DNA of 64,000 nt from Taenia hydatigena (GCA_036345935.2 JADWOT020000002.1:10198196-10262195); one strand, 5' to 3'; counted from the first letter of the stretch, positions 13,001-27,409 are shown. Numbers and translations: made by a program. The notes: generated by a model from the letters alone, not told the origin.

Positions 13001-16000
13001 ACGCAGATATGCCTTGCAAATAAATATGCGCGTGCGGATTCCATGACGAGCCAACTTCTGACAATGAGCTAAAATTTGTACGGTCGCATTACAGTTGCAT
13101 ATTAAAAAATGCCTATTTGCAGACAATAAATTAATGTAAATTTATTTAGGCATAATTTACCTGTAAATTTCAAATTTACTGTCGCATGACTTATTTAAAA
13201 AGGCAGCGTCTTATGTTAGATCGGATTGGCTTTTAGGATCATGGCTTAACTGCACGATTAACTAGCCCGTTTGCTCATGTCCTAGTGCTATGGTGGATTT
13301 TCTAGTCGCTGAATTTTTGGTATTATTGCCAAGTATATGGAATTAATTCATCAAATATAATGACTTCATACCACTTTGGGTGACGATAAAGTTGGATCAC
13401 AAATTTGTCTTTATGGTGTACTACAAGTAGCTTCCGGTTTCATGAATAAACACGCAAGATGAAATGTCTTTTCATTGTTCGAAGCCATAGGTGAGTCAGT
13501 CCTTTGTATTCGCTCCATTCTTTTTTATCATACAAATACTTTTTAATGTCGCGCTTATTATGAGGGCGAAAATTTTTTAACCTAGCTTCTTTACGTAATG
13601 TTCTGAAGTGTGTGCAGAACTGCCAAATCCAACCAGTTCACTTGATGACGTTGGACTACCTTGAGATTTTCATTTTCAGCCATACTTGGTGCCGATGTCG
13701 GTTATCTGGCGGTCAATCTGTGGATACTGTCTGGACTTGTGGGATCTCCGTGAGGGCTGAAGTGTTGTATCTAGGTTAGGCGCACTCTACCCAATTTGGA
13801 TCCCCACAATTAACACTCATCATGGCGATTCGATGGTTCTTCTGGCAGAATAGGCGTGCACAGCCAAAGTTTGGATGCCAAAACCGCTTGTCTGCTTTCC
13901 AGATTTGCGCCTGAGATGTTTGATTGGACTGCGGAGTTATCGTACTGTCGATGTGAGTACTTCTTCATTTTCTCGAATTCGATAATCTTTCTTATTAAAG
14001 CTGTCATGCCAAGAAACCGCTCCTCATAAGTATTTCATCGCCGCACAGCCTGTATGCCTTGTTAGTGTATTATGGTAACTGGATTTGTACTGAATCGTGT
14101 GTTGCTGCAAAAACCTGCCCATCCAGAACAGTAAGGTTGATGCAGAGTTAATGTGCTTCTAGGTTTTTGAGCGGGAAGAACCTTTTTTTAAAGATTGCAA
14201 TGGGTGAGATGTAGTGATGGATGTTTTTGTTAGACACTGTGGGTTCGAGTGCATTTAACAGTGGTTCTGTAGCTGCTGTTTCGGATGTTGCTTTTCGCTT
14301 TCTTTGATATAATATCCCTGTAATTCAGGTCCTGGCCGCTAAAACCATTCTTCCATTTGACGACATTGTCGCCAGTGACCCACCAAGGCTACAAAACAGA
14401 TTGTCTTAGATTTGTCGAGCGGGACGTAATGAGTCATATCCTGCGATATTTGGATCGTTTGTTGCAAAATGGTTTGGTCGACACCACCTTGCTGGTCTAA
14501 TTTTGGGAGTCGTCTATTTCGTCGTTGCGGAGTACAGCATCCCGCCCACCGCGTCATCGGAGGATGGCCTATTGCGGTTCTGGATTTCTGGCTGGCTGTC
14601 ATTTTGTTTCATCTCACGAGTTTCGTCCTCAGTATTTAATAGTTGAATGCTTCAGACGCAGTACGAATGGAAATTTAGTGCAGAGACATTCATGGAGATG
14701 CTTTCATTTCTACCTATTAAAAGGCCTTCCACGAGCTACACTTAGTGCACTTCTTCACCATTGATGCCAAATGCGGGAACGTTATAGTGATACGAATAGG
14801 TGGCTTTTGGCAGTAAGCAACCGTTTTTTTTTTCGAGCCTACCCTTTAAATACTCTCTCATTTTTTGCCACTGAAATCGTTCTGTGCAGATATTTTAGCC
14901 AGACCGGATCGTTTCATCGTCTTTAATTTGGTTTTCAAGTGGAAACGCAATTGTTCGAGTTAATGTGAGATGGTACAATCGTTATTTCAGTCCCCTATTA
15001 AGTTAGCTATCCGACGCGAAGTTAGCCTCTCCTGACTCTGTAATGTCCGCTGAATTCACAACTTTGCCTGCTAGAGGGTTTCTCGGAGTGCCATTCGAAG
15101 ACATTTACTTAAATGTTCGTTCTCTTCTTTTGCGTCTCCCTTTCTAGTAACAATCATGGTCTCCAGCCGTGGGATGGTAACGCCTTGTTAATTCTGCCTC
15201 AAAATTAACAAAGCGTAGACTTTCTCATTGCAGACGTGCTACTTCCTTTTTGGGTGATTTTCGTCCACGAATGGAGGCGGACTTGCCTTCAAGCGCACCA
15301 GAACCACTAGGAAGTTAATGTCCGACCAGCAAGTAACTTTTGGCATGGACCCTAAAACCGTAGTGATAACATAGTGCATACAACTTTGTGGTAGAGTACT
15401 ATTTGCAGGATTTTCGAATGAAAGGAAATATGGTTGCAATCAGTCCTTCTCCACTGCTCAGTGATGCATTTTTCGGAAAGGGATATGATCTAAATCTGCT
15501 AAGAAGTAAGGAAAGCCCTTCACAAGGGAATCGAAATTGACTGCCGAGATTTGTTATCTGTGAGACATTAGAAATTCTTGCTAGCAATAAACAGAGTGCA
15601 CGGAGCTGACATTGCTGCATAACTGTCAAAGTGAGGCATTTTGCATCACAGCCCTGCCTCATGGAGAAGTGACGCATGTTCAGCTATCTCACAGCGTAAT
15701 TCTGTCGCTGTTGTTTGTTCCTCTGGAACACAAGCCCACGTATTTTGCAGACTCATTTGAAAGCAGATGTTGGTGCTCACTGAGGCCTGTTTTATAAAGG
15801 GATAAGGGCTATATCCGCGGCAAGATTCATTGCTCGTAATGATCATAGCGAGATAAATTTCGTACTTGTCATCAAAACTAACTAGTGCTCCTGGTTTATT
15901 CATTTTGCAGGTGAACTATCGTTCCTTTTATTTGCATAAAGTGGCAGATTCGTTAAATTGGTCGAACTCTTCTTTGCAAATGGACGACTGCAGTAACATC

Positions 16001-19000
16001 TCTCTCTACTTATTTGGAAAAGGTATGTTGCCATCCTTACAATGAGTGACTCACGTAACTAAAAAGAGGTTTCCGCTTACTTTGGCATAACTTCTGAGTT
16101 AATTGACTTGCTTTTTAGAAGATTCCTTTGGGGAGGCAGTCATAGTTACAATCCATTACCCTTTCAACGAGACTGGCTTACAGATCTTTGTGTTATAATG
16201 CGCTTTCGATTCCAAAGCCAAAAATCAATCAAGCGCACATTACCCCATGCCAGCCTCACTTTATCTTCTAAATTTTGATATGTCCCACACGTGGTAGTAA
16301 GATGTTAAAAAGCTAGTGATCCGCTCTTTGAGGGAGCGTGGAGGGTGGGCACGAGGTAACGCCCTCCTCCCTGCCTCTTTCTCCCTCCATGCTCTTCCTT
16401 TCCTATATATCACCCTGTTTTCGTACGATCTGGTCTTTAGCATTCTGTGCTAAACATGTGGTTTCAGGTTCTGCCTGTTGTCGCGTTCCATGGGTTTGCT
16501 CACTAGCTCCGATCGTCTTTTTAAGAGGCATAATGTCAGGTGGCCTCGAGTAGGCAGGGCATGGCTATGACTCCTGCTCAGCATGCATCAAAGGCACGAT
16601 TGGACCCAAATTCGTCGTGCTCAAAGGTGGTAATGAGATTACCTTTCGATGGAAAATAAGAGCTGATTTTATTTAAAGTTGAGAGCCAAAATGTTTCACT
16701 CGCATTGAGCAGGTTTAAGCGTAGCGTAGGAGCAGTAACGAATCCGAGTTGTAGTATCATGCCGGCGGACTAATGCATTTCTGTGCTTTATAGTTCATGG
16801 GTGTGGGCGATCGCATGAATCTTACAACACTCTGCAAACTAAAGCAAACCAATGGGTTTGGGTTTGCTTAAATATGCATTTGAATGTCCATCTATTGTTT
16901 TCGCATATAAATCTCAACAAAATTATTTATAGGCAAAATATGACGGCGTCTGGAGCTCTAAGGAAGGCGAGCAGTAAGAGATGGGGACATGATACTCGAT
17001 TGGCGTGTTATTGGAGTGCGCGATCGCGCCTATTAACCATTGCATTACTCCCTTTTCAATGCCTTGTATTTTTCCGCTTTTTTTCCTTTTGCATTTTGTT
17101 ATATGACGCTTATGAAATTTCAATTAAATGATACTAATGCGCGTTTCACTTTGCGTCTCGTGTATTAGAGTTTGATTGCCTAGAGTGGGTCTGGCAATTT
17201 TTGTCGTGATGTGCATTAACCATTGCAGGACTCATCTCACTTGCGGGTCTTAAGCATTGCCTGTTGTTTCCAATGTATGGGGTGCGGTGGATTCGTAAGA
17301 TAAACAATGAAGGGGTTCGTGCATGTTGTCCGTTTGGGGCATTGTCCTAGGACCCAGTATATGCGGACATTTCCATTATTACGTTAAGTGTTGACTCAAT
17401 TCAATGACATTAAATGTGAGGTTTAGTAATGGCAGACAAGCTTACTACAACCGTGTTTCATTTGTAGTCTAATTAAGCATCCATCGTTGTTTGCATGTTT
17501 TCGAGGCCGTATTTATGCTAGACTCCGTGCTCATGCAAAATGATATGATGTTTATTTTCATATTGTTTATTCGTACCCACTATGCAATGCGTTGATATTG
17601 CGATGAAGTGCTGATGTTTGAGAAGCGGTACATAGTCGATTTTCGCCTATCTTTTTACGACAGAGGGATAATGCTCCTTATCTGGTTGTGGTGATACCGT
17701 CTAGATGCATTGAAAGAAAAAAGGCATCTTGGATTGTGCTTCATGTTCGCATTCCAGTCACCTATTATGACACGAAATACGGAGAGGTGTAGCAATGTAG
17801 GCCATGCTGCAAAATTTGGGACTCTTGATATTAGACCACCTTCGTATTTCGACGTTTATAAAAATGGCATTCCACCTGTAGCCATAGATCCTATATCTGG
17901 AAGTAAAATAGGCCCTGCCAAAAGTTGTTATTTATGATGCTTTTTATTGAAATAAACTTGTTCTCCATGAGATAGCAGAATTAAATGCTTATGAAGTTTT
18001 GAGATACGATGTTTGGATTTCAATTTAACCATTTAATTCACCTCTCTTAGGTGCGAACAGTTGCTCCACGTTTTCTTTAATCCAATTATCCCAAAATTTC
18101 TCGAGACTAACTCACGAGAGAACAGAATTATGCGTTTGTGCACGATTGCATGGCCAGTGTGTAAGTAGTTGCAAACTGTGGCTGACAAAGAAAGTTTTGA
18201 AAGACACTGAAGCGCATTACTGTTGCATGGACCCCTCCGCTGTGTTGCGAATTCGCAAGTTTTTTTGTGATTTAACAAAAAAGGCCCGGAATTAAGGCTG
18301 CTAAAATTGAGCAAGTGGCTGCTGAGTGGTCATTGCTTCTGGCTCTGTAGGTGTTAGTGATCAAAGATTGGAACGGTAATGCGTCTCATGTACAAGAGTT
18401 TTAGTCATGTTCATGTCTGACTCGCTAGTTGTGTCTGTAAGGCAGGGAGGGGCGCAAGGGCAGGGCATCGTTCATGGCTTTGAGCTAATGTACGCAGCAG
18501 TTACCACTGTTATCGACCTGAGCTGCGTTATCTTCAGTACTTAAAATTCTCGAAGGAGGTTTTCAAAACTGAAAAGTAACTGCGATTTGATAGAGCGGTT
18601 TCTCATATCCTCTTCTTGGATGTCCCGAAGTCTAGAAGGACTTAAACATTGAAGGATACCTTTGGTTTTACTTTAATCCATCATAGCATCTATTGTACAG
18701 CGACATGAACTATTCATGAAGTCAACCATGCATACGAGTCCGGAAAGGCGTGTAAACTACGTGCGCGAAGAGTCTGCGAAACGTAAGTGCATGCTGTAGG
18801 GCCACCAGTGCAATAGTTAAATTATGATTCGATGACACCGACTCGCCGTGATTTGTGCTTGGTTTCGAGGAAACGAAGGATTGCATTGTTGAAACTGCAT
18901 TAGATGGAGTGGTGGCCACACGTGCTATGGATTTAATCATGGTTATGAATGAAGCTTTTTTTACTTCCTTCATTTGGACAGAGGTACTAGGAGCCGATCG

Positions 19001-22000
19001 ATGAGTTGCAGCAAGTTGGTCCCGCTGCTGTCGTGACAGCATATCCTATGCAGCCCTATTCATGCGTTTCATAATAAAACATCGACCTGCGGTGCAAAAG
19101 GATCTGCAAGAAGTTTATTATGATTTAAAACATCAATCGTTATTTGATCAGCTTGATAGAAAACTCGCACCCAGCCGAAGCTATCACAATTGTGTTTTAT
19201 TTTATTCACGCTTTAGTGCTCAACGAAATGCTGGTCGATTGCAGTCGATTCTTCTTTCGAACAGGTCTAGCTTACAAATTCTTACTCTGTCACGCATTTT
19301 GTTTCTCAAACACTGCTTCCGTGTCTTCTGCACTCATGTGTCCCAACTTTTTGATGTGTTCTGCATGCGATGGTTTGATGCCTGAAGGGGTCATTGACCT
19401 GCTCATGGAGAAGTAGAAATAAGAGAACTGGGAAGGGTGGACATGAGGTAGTATCTTTCTCCCTCTCCCTTCCTTCATTCTCTCCCATCCCTCTCATTCT
19501 TCCCTTCTTATCTCGCATTCCAATTTCCTACGACCCTATAACAACTCATGGGTCAGAACCCACTGCTGTCTGAGCAAGCGAAGACGCAACAGTGAAGTCC
19601 AGTTCCAACCAGTTTCTTGGTAATTTTTCGAAGCTTTTAGATAATGCAATGCTTAAATCAGATACATCGTTATCCGCTCTAGCTTTGGATTGCCATTAGT
19701 GTCAAGTAGGGCCTGATCACTGACTAACTTTACCTTGTTTAAAACTGCAATCCATTGCAACCAACAAAGCGCGTACTAGAAGGAGAGACAACCCCCTACA
19801 TTACAGCCAGTAAGCTTCAGATAACAAAATAAATAAAAGTTGCCACTTCTGCCAAGGATAAATATACGAATCTGCGACCGAATTTTTATTCAAAATTAAA
19901 CCACCTTAAAATACTGTGTAATAAAATGAATATTTTAAGCTACTTTTCGATGTATGGCACAAAGCCAGCATTTACAGAGCATAAACACAGACAAAAACGC
20001 TCCTTTACTGACTCGTTAAAACGATTATGCATTGCATTCGCAAAGATGTTTCGAAATCATCGTAAAAACTTAAGGCAAAACTGTATTTAAATTTCAATAA
20101 AATGAGTTTATTTAATTATTTAACATCAGGCCTTACTGCATTAGTGCCATGGTGGAAGATAATGCCGAAAATATCAAATAACTAAAGATGTCTGCCAGAA
20201 AAAGAAATTATGGCACTACCATTTCAGTGTGTCAAATTTATCTTTGGTCCCTTGTTCCTCGGCTCTGAGATTATCAGAAAATTCAATGCGAACGTGTCTG
20301 GTGATAACCGCTGAAACCAAGAATTCTGGAGAATGGTTGGTTTGTTGAAGATGCTGCCATCTAGAGGGGTCCCAATTAGGTCTCAGCTACAAGCCTAAAG
20401 ATCTTTGAGCTCTTCTCACCCAAAAGCCGCTTTTAAATAATGAAAGAGGTCGCAGCAGTGCCCCGAAATTCCCCTAATAGGAAGGGAAGGCTAATACTAG
20501 TGCAGTGTGGTTATTGTATGCGTGACTCTCGGTTCCCGTCAAGAGCTACTTGGCTGACCACCTTGCCTTTGCCAGATGGGCTGACTTCTCGACTGTACTT
20601 GCAACCCCAACCCTTTCTCTCTGCAAAATATGCGCGTGTTCTGCCCGGGTGTTGCGTCTTCGTTTATCGTCAAGGAGGTCTCAGAGTGCTATAGCTAGAG
20701 CTGAATGCGTGCAATAAGCTTATTGCTTGACCATCACTTATGCATGTGGCCACTTTGTGTTTGGCGAGCTGGTCTCTGGGCCGAACCAGTATCTCCAACA
20801 CCTAACGCATGATAGGGATATGCACTGTGTCCAAGTGCTATACTTTCTCCTGTTCTAAAAAGGTTTCAGGCCTCTATATATGTATCCGTACATATAGAGA
20901 GAAATGCACGTATAGCATGCAGAATGAGGTGGGGCTGCTGGCATGGTCTAGAGACCAGCCTTTCCTGTAAATGCACAATGGAGCGGACACCAAAAGTTAG
21001 GATAGCACCCCATGTATTGCAGTGCATAGTGCACATTATTGGAAAGCAGCACTTTATTTTTGCGCAAATGCGTGAAACACCACTGCTACAACATGCAATA
21101 TTGGCATTTATTATTTGCAAAATTTGTCAAAAGATATCGCTTTATGATTGCAGTTACATAGATTGGTAATTTTGAATCCGATTGTTGCCCAACATTAATA
21201 ACATTCATTGCTGTGTTTGATAGTTGGAAAACACTTATCCCTTCATATCACGTTGTTCTAAAACCAATCCAAGCATTGTTCAAAGTCTGCTTCCCATCTA
21301 GCAGTTCATCTGCGGATAAGTTTGCCGATCTAAACACAGATCCGAGTCAGATCTCAGGGTCTCAGAGTTCTAATTAGGTGGATTGACAGATCTAGTTTTG
21401 TCCATTTCTATAGTCACAAGCCAACGCATCATGAGGGTTTTGCATGCATCCAGAAGTGGATCAGTGGCTTGAGAACTAGGCAATGCATTGGCTGACATAT
21501 TGAGGATCTTTCTTATGGAAACGCTGAGATGTAACTGCACTGAAGACGGTGATTCCGCTATTTTTATTCTGTTGTCGACTCCCATTTTGGTTAAAGCGTT
21601 CTGGGACCGTCTTGATAAGATGCCTTCTACCACTTGACTCTAACCAGCATACAAGAAACAATCGGTAGACAGTGGCACGTGCAGCGTTACCAAGTCTTTT
21701 TCATTATTCTCATGCAAAGCTTTACGGTATGATATATGTGGCTTTATTGCTCTACATTCACTCTCAATGCGGGCATTGCGATGAGTTGTGAGTGGTCACG
21801 CACATGTGCATGAACCAGTAGACTTAAATAAAAAGAGGTAAAAGTGGGGTTAGATTAGACAAATGTATATATTTGTGTTGTAACCATTTCGCACCATAAG
21901 AGGTTATATTGTAGTTGTCAAATGAGGTTCAATCGGTGGCAAGTGATGCATTCCATTGCAAGTAAAACCTGCAAGTGATTGGAATTTCCTCAGTAAGCGG

Positions 22001-23168
22001 CGGTTATTGTTCGTGACATTGCGAATGGGTGATTTATTTGGCAATGTTCGCCAACTTACTCATAAATTTAGACAAGCGCCAAGGTCACGCAAGCAAAGAG
22101 GAATTCAGAGTATACGAAAGCCGAACCAGATCCGCTGGTAGTGGGACTGCTTTTCGCCCCTCCTCCGCTTTCCTCATCCTCTAGCCTCCCTCCGCCTTCT
22201 TCTCTTCCTTCTTCTCCCGTGATTCCTTCCTTTTCTCCACTTTCTTCATCGCCTGAGCCTTCTCTATTTTCTATGCTTTCTTTATCTTCCGTGCGTTCTT
22301 CCTCTGCCAAAAAACATTCTCTTAAGAGAATTACATTGCACACAAATGATGCTGGGCCTAAATTACATAGAAGCGGGCATTGACAACGGGTATAGGGCAT
22401 TCAGCTTAGCATATGATTTGAAAATACTCTGCAGAACAGTGGCTTGAAAGAAGTGCCTTAAGCACCAACTTACCAGTGAAGAGTGTTTTAATTGTTTCGA
22501 TGTAATGCAAAACTCTGTCATCTCCCTTAAGTGCTTCAAACAGTATAGCGTATGATTTGCCAGGATCCACTATCCTGAGAGTAGTTGATCCAAATGAAAA
22601 ATCTTCAGTTTGAAAGGTAAGGAGACGGGTGGAATCAATTGATATTGCACGCAGATTGAATCGGTCTGCATGGACACCGGCCAGACTTCGGGCGTTCCAA
22701 TTGAACTGGTAGGTCTGAGGATCCACGTGGCTCCAATTGAAATGATGCGAATTTGGGAATCCCTCCGTTTCTTTAGCCTTTGTCATCGTTACTTCTAAAA
22801 AAAGCTTTGTTAATCAAACCTGCACCGTCCATTTTCAATTGGTCACGGAAATGAGGAAACCCGCACTGTTTTCATAGTGTCGTTTCTTATTCAAAGAACC
22901 CTCCATGTCTGTGACCTGATGTGACTGCGTTTTGTTCAAATCCCATAGGTTCCGCATACGCATGATTTACAGTCATGTAGGAGGCGGATGAGCCGCGACC
23001 TTCTCAAGAGCTACTAATTTCGCTGCCGCAAATCCAACTTGTCAAGACGCCATCATAAATCTGATGTAGTTGCCAGCGAAATAACCCGGAATTTTAGGCC
23101 AAATCAGCAAAACTAGTAGTCATTTGAAAAAAAGCATATTCGATATCAACTTCTTTGTATGCTTCTAA
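13001..23168 (+). repeat. 10.2 kb direct repeat, copy B
   Basis: Near-identical to 992-11163 over its whole length. It is bounded on the left by a single N and on the right by a 100-base gap, so copy B is exactly one assembled piece with no flank of its own. As in copy A, I find no nameable gene in 13001-22067. Confidence 0.95.
22068..22794 (-). CDS. FN3-domain secreted/GPI-type antigen gene, copy B (leader exon not found)
   Basis: Counterpart of the 10063-10789 gene with both exons open and all splice sites kept: FN3 exon 22794-22474 (acceptor tttttttag, donor gtaagt), tail exon 22303-22068. Amino-acid differences from copy A include two Glu to Lys changes near the start of the FN3 exon, Gly to Ser in the NAR-G/S-LAG segment, Val to Ile before the donor, and Met to Ile and Gly to Arg in the acidic stalk. 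At least one synonymous Leu codon change is seen. The hydrophobic C-terminus is unchanged. It is either the second allele or a recent tandem paralogue. Confidence 0.7.
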
Positions 23169-23268
23169 NNNNNNNNNNNNNNNNNNNNNNNNNNNNNNNN
23201 NNNNNNNNNNNNNNNNNNNNNNNNNNNNNNNNNNNNNNNNNNNNNNNNNNNNNNNNNNNNNNNNNNNN
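23169..23268. other. 100-base assembly gap
   Basis: A run of exactly 100 N, the conventional size for a gap of unknown length. It ends repeat copy B. Confidence 0.98.
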
Positions 23269-24051
23269 TACGTTTATTTTTTCCGTTTGTTTTTACATGT
23301 GACTGGTCGTGCTTCAGTTTTGATTGCGAAGTTACGACATTCTAGCTAATAAATAGCCGATCTGTGTAGAGACGCTTGAATTGACACAAACATACGCGCA
23401 TATTTGTCCCCAAAACTAATGATTGGAGGACTCAAATACAATGAACAGGTGGACGGAAAATTGTCGCACATGGAGCTCACAACTCTTTTTGTTTTCACTC
23501 TTGGCAAGGTATTCTAAGTCCCTTAATTAAGTGATGGTTGTATAAAATAGCCAAAAGAATAGGAAATCAGGGCTTAGGATGAATTTCGATGGATGTAAAT
23601 GTAAACATTGCATTAACACTGCGTAAGATGCGGAGCAATCAGGTACACATCATCATTCGGGAGCAGTTCATCCTTGGAAGAGCCTCCAAGTGACACATTG
23701 GTGATGGTGACAGGTACAACCATCAAATGAAGGCAAGTGGTTCATCTTTCCTCTTTGGTGATTAACTCCTACTCGTAGTATATGCGAGGATCCTGCTCTG
23801 CAGATTGTTGTAACTGATTATTATCGCTTTCTGAGGGTTAACGAATCCACACCAACTCAATTCTTCATTGCGCCTGGATTATATTCTCTATTAAACAAGC
23901 CCAAGAGAAGGCTCGTAAAAGCACTTCATTTAATGCTACTAACTTATGCGATTCCGCAGAGCAGCCTTGAAGCATGCCCAACGGTGAGTAAACTATTTCT
24001 GCTGCTGCGTTATCTTGCAGAAAAGTAGTGCATATCCATCCCTACCTGCAG

Positions 24052-24200
24052 TTAGCAAAGGAAAGACACACTTTGGAGGCACAAAAATTAACAGGATACG
24101 TCGCTGACTTTGGAGCTGGCAAATACTATTTCGTCGCAGCACTAGAGAAATGGAAACAGTGCCTATCAGACTTGTGGACAACTTATGTGCTCCTGACGAG
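24052..24200 (+). CDS. Candidate internal exon, unidentified
   Basis: After an acceptor-like cctacctgcag the plus strand opens a frame that is rich in charged and aromatic residues and helical in character (LAKERHTLEAQKLTGYVADF, then ALEKWKQCLSDLWTTYVLL). No clear donor follows; the nearest GT, in gaggttgcg, is weak. I do not recognise a family. Confidence 0.25.
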
Positions 24201-25195
24201 GTTGCGACAGCCAATGCATGAAGATAATTAATGCAAGCCCCATTTTTACGAAAAATTGCTGGCTTTTGTGGTCTCTGCTACTCTCAATTTGGTCGTCTTA
24301 GCCCTTCTCATTTGCCTGCGTCAATTCTTGCCCTTATTGGAGAGGTGAGCAAGATTGACAGCCTCTCAGGAGCAGGCGAAGAATAGCAATCGTTCTGTTA
24401 GAAGGAAATAAAAGGAGGGATTTGATGAGGCAGGTGGAAAAGAAAATAGAAAGAAGCAATAAAAGGGGGAAGGACTTGGAAGAAAATATAGTGATACTAG
24501 GCTTTGATGGCTATGCAGAGTGCGTGGAGCTCATTGCAAACACTTTATTTTTTTCCATTTTGACAACAATTTTATTCATTTGTTCATCTACCCTGTGTTC
24601 AAGCAAATGTTAGGAGCATGCTCAGAGCAATTTATTGGAATAAATACATTCAAGGATGAACATGAAGCTGGTGCTCGTGCTGTAAACTCACAGACTTCTC
24701 TTGACAGGTCCAGCCGGAAAAGCTATCATCTAATTTGATGGAAAGAGGATCGCAGCAAAGTGAAGCTAAAGGAACGCAAAGGAAGAGATGTCATCATCTG
24801 GCCTTAACTGCTACAGATTCCAACACTTCCTAGCGCTCTTGCCTTTTGAAGCCCTTTGAACGGAGAAGGGAGCAGCAGTGAGGAAACAAAGGGCACAGTC
24901 TACGAGGACAAAACAAAGTAGGGGAAGGATGTTGAGGATGAAATGATGCAGCGTAAACAATATCGTAGAGTGCTGCGACGTCTTGATTTCCTCGTGTTAT
25001 TCTGATTGAATTCTACCTCCTTGACACGTGCAGAATGGATCAGTGGAACGTGCTGCATGCAGTGTGTCTCGTGGTCTATTGTAGAGTCATGTTTGCTGGC
25101 TGATAGAGCACAATTTATTTTAGTTGTGATTTGGCAGATGAATTAAAGTGTCTGTGTGCCTCTTCATTGTACTGAACTTCACATGCTCTACGGCA

Positions 25196-25423
25196 GGAAA
25201 CCAGAAGTGTCAAACCTTTTCTCAAGACCTTCCAACTTTGAACCGGACGTCAGTTCACGATCAAAGCAACCTCAATGCCAACCTTCAAGTCACCACAACA
25301 TTATTCCGAAACAACCCAAATATTTGTGCATTTACAATTTTTCATATTCAGAAAAAAAGGACAAAATTAAGGATAAATGATATGAATGCAAATGATAATA
25401 GCTCACAAGATTCCGACGATTAA
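25196..25423 (+). CDS. Candidate terminal exon, unidentified
   Basis: An acceptor-like ctacggcag is followed by two overlapping open frames. One ends in a polar acidic tail (NANDNSSQDSDD, then stop), the other in YSEKKDKIKDK, then stop. Either could be a last exon; nothing upstream ties it to a gene. Function unknown. Confidence 0.2.
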   Translation, partial: GNQKCQTFSQDLPTLNRTSVHDQSNLNANLQVTTTLFRNNPNICAFTIFHIQKKRTKLRINDMNANDNSSQDSDD

Positions 25424-27409
25424 GATCGTGGTCTTGCTAACGGCGAATTCTTCATCTGCTTCAAATCTATGGTTTTATACTTTACTTTTTCAACACTTAA
25501 GTACTATGCATGACCTACATTCTAAAGGTATTAGAATGTCTATCATTGCGGTAAATATCTGGCGAGAAAAGTGCTTAGCATAGTTGCTCTTACGCTAGAT
25601 AGCACAATGATGCATTTTGGGGTGGCCCAGACCCTGCAAGTAAAGCGGACGGGAGAAAGAAATACACCTTGCGAAGAAGGGAGGAGGACAAAAGCACCAT
25701 AGGCACAGGCGCTTATGATGCAACGCATCATGGCGAGCAGGTGCTCATGCTCCTCTATGCAGTCTGCCCACATTTGTGCCGCCTTCATTATGCAGTCCAT
25801 CTCACCAAATTCATTTCCTTCGCTGCACCATCGCTGCCTTCCACTCTCGCAGACCCTAAAGAGGGAGCAAATTGAATATGAGTAGGACTAGGAGCAGAAC
25901 CCGTTCATCAGCCTTCCCACCACACTTGTAGTATGGTGAATTGATTCGCAGGGATCGAAAACGTCAGCAGTCCTCTACCGCCATTACAATTCACTACGAA
26001 GCATCACGACATCCATGTTTTGCTTTCGGGAATCATCATCATCGTCCTCATTCTTTGCACAAAGTAAACCATTTTTATGATAACCATTTGCTATCGCAGA
26101 CGTCACAGCCTGCTTTATACCAATGACGTTCGTTTTCCCAATTTTACTCTACAACCTAAGTCCACCACTCATTTTAGCCCTCCCTTAAAAGGTAACGATT
26201 CACATTCGCAATCAAACTGCTCCAAATGCTAGCGCTCTCTATCCTTGAGATCGATTCTTCAACCGATATATCGAGTCTGCATCAAATATGACCCAAGCGA
26301 AAGGTCACAGCTGAATCTGTTTGCCAAGGGAATACCGGCGGTCATACAGAAATGACATCCGAGCATGAGGAAGAGCTACTTAAGCATTGCCTTTATTAAT
26401 ATTTGATAAATTTGGCCTCATAGATTAGCTTCTGTGGCAGTCAGTTCTGAAGAATTGATTTTTATTGAAAAACTGCACAGCCAAATGACATTGCTCCTTC
26501 TGCCCTTGGATTTAGAATCTGATTAATTTAGGGCAATGAAATCAAAATTGGCACAAAGGATTGATAATAATAAAGTGACACTTCCCATCCTTCTGCCACT
26601 GTTAGCGAGAACCTAGCTGGTGCATAATCATGAGGCTCGCTTAATGTGCGGAATTTTGTTAGTTCATTTCCACAGAGCCTGCACAAGACTGCAAAAATAA
26701 GGTCTTCACTGAGTTAATTCTGCAAGTGCGAATGTGTTGCATGAATAACGGTCAAATGGTTTTAGTAAGAATAGAAGTTATTTTGACAAGTGACACAAGA
26801 GAATATTGAGAAAATCACCTGAAAGGACCCTTAGCTGACAAATTAAGGGGAATAAATGTCCCTGCTTCTCATCTTAGCCGGCAATATCTAGTGCTCTACT
26901 GAGATCCCACTTCACTGGTCTCATTATCACCTGCCATTTTAAGTTGGGTGCTCTTAGCTTGGAGCTACAGGGGCATGTTGTATGCTGTCCATGCAGCATA
27001 ACTAACACTCGTTGAAGTCACCTAGTATCAGATGAGAGGTAGGCTGCATTTCTTTCATATTCCTCCAAAGAGTCCATGTAGCATGAATCACAGTCAGTCT
27101 GCAGATATAGATGTGGTAAACAAAGATGCTGGATAGGCAATGCTAGTGTTGAGGTTGGAGTTTACTTGCAGTGCTGTGTTGGCGCCCGTTAGCCGGGTAA
27201 AAAAGCCCATACAATCCGCGACCCCACAGAGCCTATGTGCTTTTGAGTGGCCTTCCAACAAGCGAAGTCGCTAATGCACCGGGGTTTGCTTTTGTACTTT
27301 ACTAGAATGGTTAGACTCTCACTGAGGGTGCAAACAATGATTGTGTCTAGCATTGGAAGAAATTTTTGGTCAAAAAGGATCTGTGGCGAAAATCTGCGTG
27401 AAAATTTAC

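Larger units (their letters stand above)
23269..27409. other. Mostly non-coding, two weak exon candidates
   Basis: No recognised gene. I looked here for downstream exons of the M1 aminopeptidase (GAMEN, WDEP and TQFE codons on the minus strand) and found none. The two plus-strand exon-like stretches are listed separately. Confidence 0.4.

Noticed and set aside
12732..13126. Overlapping open frames on both strands across 13000
   Set aside because: They cross the N that marks a contig joint, so they fuse unrelated sequence.
27189..27380. Possible further aminopeptidase exon (FACWKATQKH resembling FPCWDEPAIKA)
   Set aside because: The match is short, not in phase with exon 3, and lacks clear splice borders.
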